Below, one piece after another: positions 28,513 to 39,700 of a stretch of DNA of 64,000 nt (its first letter is position 1; every line of letters begins with the position of its first letter). The notes beneath the pieces were generated by a model. The model was given only the letters and a program-made list of their open reading frames with translations, ran no database searches and was not told the origin of the DNA. A program made the translations under genes and the position numbers. Location: the NCBI GenBank assembly GCA_003439945.1, contig QVRM01001393.1:124001-188000 (forward strand), read 5' to 3'. The DNA is from Dermanyssus gallinae. Taxonomy: Eukaryota; Arthropoda; Arachnida; Mesostigmata; Dermanyssidae.

Positions 28513-29366
28513 ATATATACATATATATATATATATATATAAAGGTGAAAGGATCGCACTTATGGCAATATTTACCTTAATAGCTGTGTCGTTATCAAAG
28601 TGTCTGCCCATGTCGGCCAGCGAGTCGAAGAATGCTCGCATAGCAGTGTTGTACACTCGGCCCTGGTCCACCATTGACATACAAGTCTGCAACAAACAAT
28701 AACTAATTATTATTTTGTTTAGAACTAATTACATATATGCATCACATTTATATCCTAATCAAATTTCCAATTGATCACGTGGTTTATTGGTAGAACTACA
28801 TTACATATGTAGCCCTATATATATATGCAGCCCTCCGTTCATAAACACGACTCCTTCGAGCTAAACTACTTACTCAATGGGTCGACTTCCTGCCACTGCC
28901 AACTGTCAATGTAACGCGGGATCTTGGAGTTTTAATCCCGACGGATCTCCGCTCTCCGCCCGTATCAAGGGGGGGGGGAGTCTAAGCATCATATACTACG
29001 TACTCGTAAATACGCTGTTTTGCTGTTTGATTGTTAAGAAGGAGCCTACGATGTATTTTCGTTTGTACAAATCGATTGTGTCGTCTACTGTCTGCACTGT
29101 CTAGCCCGTATGGATCCACATTTGTGTAAATACATAGGTATGACTGAAGGTGTGCAAAGACGATTCTTAAAGGGGCTCCACATGCGACCTCGAATCGAAC
29201 GGAATTTGTTACTAACCTTAATGGACATACTTAGAAAGGTTAACAAACAGGTTCAAGCTCAAATTAAGGGAGCAAACCATATCAATCACTTTTTAGAAGT
29301 ACGACCAAGCAATCGTACAAGCCAAATAATGTCTGTGCCCAGATACGTTGCAAGAAAAGAACACAT

Positions 29367-29403
<37 letters not shown>

Positions 29404-29908
29404 CCCGTTTCGAAGCAGTATCCTTATGGTTTGAAGACTTGTTAGTTTTAGTATAGAATAAAGTAAAAAGGAAGTGTTCTGAAAAAAATTAACATTGTTA
29501 AAATTGTTTTAAATTAAAATTGTGATGAATTGATAAATGCCCACATGTTCGTTGGCATAAAGTGAGCCCGTTGCTTAGTTCGTTAGACTGTTCTACACAT
29601 GCCGCCTATACAATGCGACGCATTCTGTCTAGCCGCGCCAGGAAGGGCTGGAAGGCGCGGAAGGTGGTATTTGCCACAAACGATGACCGAAAGGATCGGT
29701 GTTTCATAGAAGGACTTACGCTGGCCGCTCAACAATGACGACGACACCAACAATATGCACAACAACAGCAACAACGAATCCGGCTTAACCGGATATTGTC
29801 CGAGTTGTGTCATTCCCGCAACCGCAGTAGCAGCAGCAGTGGCCACAAGTAAAATGAACCTTTCTGCTTTCGGGGCGATTCATTATTCCGTATACTCATG
29901 TTTACGTA

Positions 29909-29951
<43 letters not shown>

Positions 29952-32900
29952 AGTACTCTGGCGTCCGGTTATTTTCTTTGCTTTGCTTACTCATGTATGT
30001 CTAACAAAGCCCGACGTGTAGCCTAAAGACTGCGGTTGTACGCATATAACATTGCTGCCTATACAGTTGTCTGTCTGCTCTCGGCAAGCCATTCCAGAGA
30101 GGCAGTGCAACGATGTCGTCGTAAGGGCCAGGCAGGAAGTCAGAGCTATGATAGTTCGTACATGCTTGATAGCACAGTTGACAGACGCGCTCTGTGCACT
30201 CGCCGCGGAAGTCCGAATTCGAACAGACTAGGTGAAACGTGGTATAGACGTGACGATTCTCACGTGCAAGACCAGAGAAGAGATGAGGGACACTAAAATA
30301 TCCAGTCAATCGCATGACCTCAACAACCGGTGCACAGCCTGACATGAGGCGCACAAAGCTGCCCTGTGCCCGCATTGACAAACGAAGCACTTGCTTCACG
30401 CATGTACATTGCAAAACACCTTTGAAACAAACCAAAGTTTGCCCAAGTAAGGTGTCGCCATGCTCTGTCAAGTCCATAAACCGACCTTGGAACAATCTTA
30501 AGGTAGAATGCTATTCTACAGTTGTCGGACGTTTCCCACCTCTCCATAACGAGAAACTAGAAATGTGCGCACTGTATCGGCGATGTGCGCACAGCGTAAA
30601 GGTCGCCCCAGTATAATGGAGCTCCAGACACCGGAACGAGTTGACAAACTTTAAGGATTGACCGCCGCAACGTATAACGGGTTTAGCAGTCAATGAATCC
30701 TCTCTTCTGAATTTCTTGAATTTCAGCCTTGGCCTTCACGGCGTTTATCTCCAGCCCTCTTAAGACAAGGAATAGCTCAGCCAAAAAGGTCGTGATGAGC
30801 AATCACTATGCCATCTGCATACAGTAGAACTATGGCTTTTTGGTACTCCCATCGAATAGAACCGACAAGGTCGGCAAGCAGAAGAGTGTAAGAGCTCAAT
30901 GGGGTTTCTTGCGGGGTTCCCACACTTTGCCTTTTCCTTTACTTCAAAACGCATCCTGCTCATCCTGAATCAGTAAGGTGTCCTCATACAAGCTTTTTGC
31001 TCAGAAGAGAACCACCAACGCTGCGCGTCGGAATAACTTCACCAGAAGATCTCGAGGTGCTTTATCGTAGGCCTTGAGGCAATCTAATAAAAATATTATC
31101 ATCAACCACGTACTCGATTTGCTTTATAGCCATCTTAGTGAAGACCTTGTCAGCGTTCTCTCGAACGCTATACTGCGGTATAAATGAGGGTAGCGTCTGT
31201 CATCGCAATATTTGCCCTTAAATAGCAGGAAAAACCTGGCGATGGCCAAGCTCCTGACATTTGTCCCCTCGTCATGATCTCGTTAACGAAATTACAAAGC
31301 TAGTTTGCCAATAACGGCTCATACTGAGCCCAATACTCGTAGTACACTTGATCTGATCCCGCACTCTTACCTCTCGAAGGGGATCTTAACTTACTTCTTC
31401 TACCTCAAAGGATGAGCTCATAGTATTCTGATCCGATGCGAGTGGGCGCTCTTGGAGCCAGGCGTACCGTCCCAGTTATATTGAAGGCCAGTTAGGTGAC
31501 TCGCTACCTGCTCGTTGCTGAGGTATTTCGTCCTCTTCGAGGTCTTACAGCGTAAACTAAGGGCCTCCGTTCTGACTTCTCAAAAAGTTGGATTTCCTTC
31601 CATCTAGCGTAGTCACGCTTGTGGTCATAGCCTTAGCTGCGCGTTTATGCTATTTGTATTATCGTCGTTCATTTCGCGATGAGTTTGCATTTCAAGATGG
31701 CACATTCATATAAATATAACCGTCACTATATCTATTTTCAACACCTCAACGACTATCCCACTGGGCAAAAAGTGCAAAAACCTACTATTAAAAAAGTCAA
31801 GCCTGCATCTGGTTAAGAAGCTGCACTGGTGCTCAGACACAAGTGCTCAAGCACTTCACCGAAGGCGAGATAGCAAGCCCGAGAAAACCGTTGTCGTTGT
31901 CTCTTCTACCGCAAACTCTTCCACCAGGCTGCACTTTTAGAGTTTTCTTTAGCAGTTCGCAGCAAGTGCCCACATCACGGCCCATATCCAGGCTATATAT
32001 ATATCGAAATGTCGGTGTTGCTCGGACGACCCCCGGTCTAAAGTAGTCATGCCTAAATTGCTTGATAGAAATGTTGTTAACATGCACGTGAGTTCAGCCA
32101 TCTGTCATTGACTAAGCTTGCCCACACCGTCATGTATTGAGCACGTGCCATGAACCGCTATCCCCGCTCCGCATCCCGTCTTGAACACGTCTCACATGAT
32201 CCTGCATAATTAACAAACATTTGCACAATAGCAGCAATACAGTTTAGCTTACCCCCTTCCTATGAGAAGCTTAATTTTGTATATAGTGATAAGCTATCAA
32301 ATTGAATTTATATGGTATGGTTCGTGTATATGCTGATGCTTGGTTTCTGGAAATCCGATATCGAATTCCCGAAGCTAGACTAAGCGTTGACGTAGACATT
32401 TCGACTTAACCTCAAATTTACGGGAACTATCTTTAGGATTAGACTATCACAGAAAGCTATTTCGCTGCCTCGGTACCTAAAGGATACGACAATATAATTG
32501 TTCTAACTAGAACTGATTAAATGGTGTGATTAATAAAAGATTTGTTCAATTCATACAAGCGTTTGCAAATCATCATTAAATGTAAACAAAAAAGTAAGGA
32601 CACTTAATTTGCGAAAGTGCACGTTTTATTTAAGTTACAGCCCCTAACATCAACTTTCTAATCAGAACTTAAAATTTTTACTATAACACCTTTCAGCAAT
32701 ATTCAGGAACAAAAAGCCAACAAAAGTAAAGGCCGAAATCATAGAATATCTTTCTCGGTTTAATAGTATCGGTTTATAGCGCTTCTACTAAATAATCTTA
32801 ATTAGACAACATTGACTTTCTCATCTGCCCTAGTCGGTTTTTGTCTGACAAAATATGAACGAACGTAAACTAGAATCAGTCGTGGCGAGTTTTCGGACTA

Positions 32901-34504
32901 TCTCGCAGCTTTACTGTTTGTCATTGATGCGTTCTCGTTAGAAAGATTTTATTTAAGGAGTACCGGATGTGTGCTTGGCATAGTCCGATCATGTGTCGTG
33001 TGAAGGAATTGGACTTAACTACGTAAATAAAAATATTTAATTATATCTACTTATACACATGTTAGCAAGTTTTTTTTTGTCTCAACAGAGTTGACAGTCC
33101 GAACCAATTCAAAGACGTATTCCTTTGGAAGTATAGGTCAGTAGACATCACGCCTTAATTAGACGAGTTGTAAAGGTTTTACAACTTTTTAGCGTTTGCC
33201 TCCTATATGTGACTTCCCTCGTTACGGCCATGGAGGCAACTTGTTGGCAAGTTTCGTCAGGAGAGTTGGTTCTAGGTACAGTCGAATCGACTTGTCCTGA
33301 GCGTTGTGCTGGTAGGACACAGTAAATGCCGTCACTTCATTTCCACCTTTTTAGTCAAGTTATAGCGTGCTCATACTGAAATGATCTAGGCTTTCTCTAG
33401 CAAAGCTATGTAGCAGTGTTATAATGCTGGCTACTGGAACAACGTGCTCTAGGTAGACGTGACGAAAACCCACCACTATCTGCGGTTACCCGATGCTGAC
33501 AAAGCTGTCCCGGCTAATCTCTCTATCCCTCTTCTTCCTACTCCCGAACATTAGACTCAACTCTTTCGGCAAATAGATTTTGAGTAAGCATGCAAGCTAA
33601 TCTGGCGAGGGCCATAACGCATCTGCACGCCGCCTGCAACAAAGCTTAGAGTTTTCCTTATTTTTTGTTGAGAAATTCAACTCGGTTCGCCGCCTCAGCA
33701 TCGAAAGGCGTAGAGCCAAAAACGCCTTTGTTACTTTGTCGGCTCGTCGAGCCTGCTCTGCTCCACAAATCCGACAAGGCCCGAACACGAAATTCCTATC
33801 CTCTGGCTGGCCGTACTGCCTTTACCAGGCGATAGAAATTCCTTTTATTCTCCCAGTGTCTTTCCTAGACAGCACTCGACATAGGGGCAGTTAGGGGCGA
33901 GATAGGGGGGCTTAAATCATATAGGCACATACACGCACACACACAGGCCGGAGAGAGTATGGATCAACGCTGTATTGGAATACCACAATTTCGAATGGCA
34001 GCAGTAGCACCATTATTACAAGTGATCGCGTAGCAAATATAAGCCCATAGAGGTCGTTTGCCCTGGCCTTAATGCCGGCGATAAGAGAAGCGCCAGCATG
34101 TACGCGCAATCGGCACGTTGCTGTCACTCACTACTGTATATAGGTGCGATTACGCTGCTCGCAGTAATAATAATAATAGTGGTGTTGCATGTTGTTGTTG
34201 TTGTTGTTGTATTGTTGTCATTCGTATTGTTGTTGAGCTAAATCGACACCACCACTTCCGCTGCCAGCCCAGCCATAGAGCAGCTGGATAGCATAATCAT
34301 CGCTAATACGTACCAGATCCCGCCACGCGACCACGGCAGTCGCTGCACGTGATGCCTACAACGTTCACTGACGAAATCGGTTTGATTCCCGGACAGACTA
34401 GCGCTCGAACGACACTATTTGTTGTTGTTGTTGTTGTTGTTGTTGTTATTGTTGATGTTGTTGTTGTGTTGTTGTTGTTGTTATTGTTGATGTTGTTGTT
34501 GTTG

Positions 34505-34582
<78 letters not shown>

Positions 34583-35484
34583 GTCAATGACACTCCAATC
34601 TCAAAACAACAACCACCATTGCCACTGTTTTTGTTTGCTGTGCCATCCGTTTGTATTGTGACCCCATGAATGAACGAGCAAACAAAACGAATTAAATAAT
34701 GTAGACTTCCACATAGGTAATCGACCTGATACAGGGAAGTTCCCTATGGGTACTTACTGCCAGTATTGCCAGAGAGTTTCAAGTCCTTCCTCGATTCCTT
34801 CCTCTAGCCCACGCAATGTACACAGGCGTGTGGGCTATATACATATATATATATGTACATACATATATGTAAATATGGCGCTCTTTTTTATATACGTATA
34901 CAGATAAAAAAAATATTCTATAGATCAGACATAGTCGAGGCATTAAGTTGTGAATCCTACAAACGTAGAAGCTATTTCATACATCGTTTCGCCTGTTAGT
35001 GCTTAAGACACGGAAACACTAGCGAATTTTTGCACACCAAGTTTTGCGGGTCAAACGTTGGCCAAGCTGATTAATCCGCCAGAAGAAATAAAGTTAATAC
35101 AGTACACGGGTTTCATTCGACAATGTGTCACAATTAACAAATATGGCTTAGAAAGGCACAAAGTTTGCAGATATATAAAGGTTACGCACCTTAACTACTC
35201 GCTCGATCTTCGTTTCGAAGTCCTCGATGTTTTTCTCGTTCCTTTGAAGACAGTCCCTGAAACACCAAACACAAAGCTTTCGTCAAGTACAGCGCAGAAT
35301 TGTTCGCTATATACCAATACTTAGTCAAATAGCTTACATTAGGCATATTAGCACCTACCGCATGTGCCATTAAAAGGGCACTGTGGTTTTTGAGCCTCAG
35401 TCGCAAGTCGCTTTGATTTAAACAACTTGTCGAAATCTCGCTCAAGTTCTTGCAAGGTAAACATAAACGAACGATGCATATATA

Positions 35485-35527
<43 letters not shown>

Positions 35528-38500
35528 GTATGTTCATACCGACATATCTATCAAGTTTATTTAACCAACCAACCGGCAAGTTGATTTAACTACGTTGTCC
35601 ATTACAATTGTAGACATTGTTTGTAAAGTACCTATATGCCTGCTGCATATGTCCACTCCTCCCAATATGGTGGAGGCTGGAAAAAAGTATTAGAAGAGCA
35701 GAAACAATTTGCTCTGCGTACCAACTAGTTTTAGTCAATCGCGTGTACGTCTGAGCTTTTGCCAGTGTCATTGCAAGTGTACAGGGCATCGGAAATACGC
35801 TAGCATCACCAGTAAGTCCAAATCCTGAGAAGTGATTATCTTTCAACTAGACCAGAGATCCCGCAGTGCATCAGACGTGTTCTCTGCCCATATCAAGTTT
35901 CCAGACAGAAGGAATGCTTCGCCGAGGACTTCGTCGTATTGGTGCCTTTAGTTGTTTAGTTGTCGAGCCATACGGCGTGGTGCATTCGCATGCGCCTCGC
36001 GACCGGAGGCGACATAGATGCACGGGTTCGATCCCCACCGCTGCACATTTGTATTTATCGGGTCTGCCTTTCGAAGCAAGGCGAAAGCCAACCATTGGAC
36101 ACTAAATGTTGGCGGAGGGTCAGCCCGAAAATTGCTTTAAGGCACCTTGAGTTGTGGGAGCACCTTGGCGATACAATTCGCTACTCAGAACAAGTGCGGC
36201 TTCAACGGATCGTCTTGCAGGACCCCTTGTCTCCGCCATAACGATATCGCCCGATGCCATCAACATGAAAGCCTCCTGAGACCTGTGTTGTCGGGAAAAT
36301 TGATTTTCAAAGCCAGCCGTCGAATGCACGATAACACACAATAGGTCTCTCTCTCTTTGATCCGTGGGCCTTCCTAAATATATAGACGATTATATAAAAA
36401 TGACAGAGTCCAAAGGCTTTCTACTGCGAACAAGAAGCTACCGAGGGTGGAGAGGGTCGCTGTAATGCGTCCGTAATCCTCCGCTGGAGCTTCACCAAGT
36501 CGGGGTTAATAACCCGACGCACTGCCACGAGGCGCCCCAGCTCCGGTAGTATACTCCGAGGACTTGGCATCTGCCTCTCCGTCTGCGAACAGAGCGTAAA
36601 TCACTGTGCTCTGAACACGAGAGGCCTCCATCGGTCTTAAGGGTAGCCATGAGGTTGGACATTCGCGACACCAGTGCCCCAGTAACGTCGGCGGCTGCCG
36701 CTCCTAATGAGTCCTGTCTAACCACACTTCCGACAAGCTCTCGGCAATGAGCATCTGTCCGCAAGCTAACCCAACTCTGTGGCAATTAAATCAGAAAACC
36801 GAGTGGTAGGTCACCAAAACGATCATGTATGACCCGTATATGCCAACCACCCGTATATGCACCCAAGGCTGAGCGTCTAAAGACCAATAAATATGCCCAG
36901 CTCGCCAACGAGTTCATTTTCGTGCCGCTAGTATTCGAGACACTCGGGGGGCCCGGCCCTGAGGCATGGTCGCTTTTACAGAAGATTGGCAAACAAATTG
37001 AACTGGCGACAGGGGAAAAAAGAGCACTTGAGTTTCTACTTCAGCGACTATCGCTGGCAGTTCAACGCGGCAATGCGGCAGCAATAATGGGCACAATGAG
37101 GGACTGCCTCGAGGATAAGCTCGACTGGTAGCGCTCCCCACAAGCCCTAGTGTTGATAGTTAATTACATCTCGCTGTAACACTTAAATGTCATTTTAATA
37201 AATATAAATTATGCCAACCATAAAGTGAAGGTGGGTGGGGGTGGGTGGGGAGCGATCAAAGGAGAGCATGGACTTATTCAGACGCCTCTTCTTTATCTCG
37301 GAAGGGTGCGCAGAAAGAAAACTTCAATCATAGTACGTGTATGCACACATAATAACTGTAAACATTATTACGCCAAAACTTTCAAAATAGCAGATTAACA
37401 GACACGAAACACACAGGCCATACGCATTGGCTCTCCACACGAGACGTCAACTCAGGAGGATTTCACGCAGGACACCTCTTAAGCCAGACGGAAATGTTTC
37501 GCTGAAGTGAAACCTTCCCAACAATGGCAGCGCGCATATCGGTAAATATGCGTCCGTGCGATTACTTTTTGTTCGTTTAATACACGAAGAGTAAGCGCGA
37601 GGCGCCGCGACTTAGAACTCCTAAATAATGAGTGGGCGCGATAGCGTGAATGTCCTTACCATACTGGCCAATACGTAAACACGTCTGAGCAGATTACCAC
37701 ACATCAATTCATGGCGAGCAGGGATCTTTCATCCAATATACGAGTCTGCCCTAATGTTGTAAACATGCGTCGCAATAACGTAAGCCGTTTAGCACTTTTC
37801 CGCCGAACACGCATTTAGCTATTCGCTCAAAATAGCGCAAATTACGTTCGCGTATTTGCGCGCTTTCGGCTTAGAACTCGCTGCCGGCTCTCTCGCAGGC
37901 TTAGAACTCGCCACCGCTTGCCTTCAGAGGATTACCTTATATATATATATATATATATATTCATATTTATGCCTACACCAGCGTTGTAACCGCACAGTAA
38001 GAAAACAGTGCTATCACAAAATTTGAATGCATATATACATAAGATATAAATACGAACATTTCTGGCAAGTTTGGTGGTAGTCACTTACAATCACTTTAGT
38101 AGCAGTTATCATCTATTCATATCTGTATATCGACAATAAATTAGAACATATCAAATTAAAAACATGCACTAGACTATGTTTCCCAAGACGCCAACTGGCC
38201 AACGGTCAGACAGCACTATTAAATGTATTGATTTGGTGTCGGTTAGGCACACATAACTGCCATGCATCTGTGCGTTAATGAAAAAAAGGCACCACATCAC
38301 CTGCAAACGGTGCCAGGAAATCGTTTTTCTAAACAATTCATTAAACGTATGAATAATCATTTCTCTCGGCCATCTTCGGAAACACACCCCAAAAAACCAG
38401 CCTCTCACCAACACAATTTCCAGTATTGATTAAACAATTCCTAAAGGCTAGTAAACTAAAAGCTGTCGCCAATTACAGAACTTTTCTCGGCTCTCAGGCG

Positions 38501-38750
38501 TGTACGGAGTATCATGCGTCTGCCTTTCTGACCCTTACGAAGAGATCTCTGTACTGCTTCTCTCGAATGACATACCAAAAGCAGCTGACAACACTATGTG
38601 TATCAATTTTATATGCATACTCAATATGAGTGAAATGAACGCGATGATGAGAACTTTTTCTGCCCACTTTACTTAAGCAATTGAATTTTCTTGAAACTTA
38701 TATTGCTTAGTACACAACGCACAGGCTGTTTTTCAAATAAAAACATTTAA

Positions 38751-38807
<57 letters not shown>

Positions 38808-39652
38808 TTATATATAACACTTTACAAATTTCAGTTAAATACCCGTGCATGTAATAACTTCCGTCGCATGTTACCTCGAGATTTAGAATTTTGTTTTGTA
38901 TCTAACACCAATAGAAGTCGTAAAAGCTCGCATTTGAGAATATCATATACGTACCACAATTTTAGACTTAAATTACCTGACATGCTCTGCCACACTCGCC
39001 AATGTTGACAAGGTTTGTTCGATTGTTTATTTCAACGTTCACTAAAATAATACCAAAAATATCCATACACGTCGGTAGTTATACTCAGCACCGATTTACG
39101 AATAAGAGCAGGTAAATGACGACGTACAAACATGTCTAACTGTTTCCCAGCACAACTGACCCTATAGTCACCGGAAACGCCGTATTTTGCCGTATTGCTA
39201 CAGTTTGGAGTTTTCATTTATGTGTGCAATACATTTAAACGAAGATAATCCTTGCATATAAATGGCTGAGTATATACGATAGCCACTATTGGTGCTAGTG
39301 CAAACGTCTACACAAAGGATGCGATCGAACATGTTGATAAAGCGCGCTGGCAAACTTACTCTACAGCATTTACAGAAAAAAACATTTGTTATTAATAATA
39401 TGTCGTCTCTCGGTGACTTTCAAAGTCGTTGTACGCACATAAACAACATTTCTCCCTGGCGCATGGCCAAATCGATAGACGACACATCGAAATGGTCCAA
39501 CGTCATCATACCACTGCATGTGCCCTCGAAAAATATTAAGTTAGTCCGCATCCACTCCACCCCCTTTAGTTGCAATAGAAGTGTGCTCTATCTATACTCG
39601 TATACTCCGAATGTACTATTATTATTATTTTTTTGTTGTTGTTAAATTGAAA

Positions 39653-39700
<48 letters not shown>

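Larger units (their letters stand above)
28687..35189 (-). other. ACAP intron 2 (6.5 kb)
   Basis: The largest intron. Contains a decayed LINE (30.0-31.64 kb, minus), an unassigned 97-codon plus frame at 29110-29403 (no domain recognised), (AT)n tracts at 29370-29402 and 29909-29950, and the (GTT)n block at 34421-34581. The region 31.9-33.5 kb shows nothing recognisable. Confidence 0.65.

Noticed and set aside
28297..28702. Open frames rich in YIYIYI on both strands around ACAP exon 3
   Set aside because: They are (AT)n translations fused to the true exon; only 28576-28686 aligns with the family.
34303..34593. Polyglutamine protein frame
   Set aside because: Produced by the (GTT)n array inside an intron; no flanking protein-like sequence.
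34758..34803. Exon-like 46-nt stretch on the minus strand (AG acceptor, GTAAGT donor)
   Set aside because: It lies in ACAP intron 2 between two phase-0 exons; 46 nt would break the frame, and exon 2 joins exon 3 with clear family alignment.
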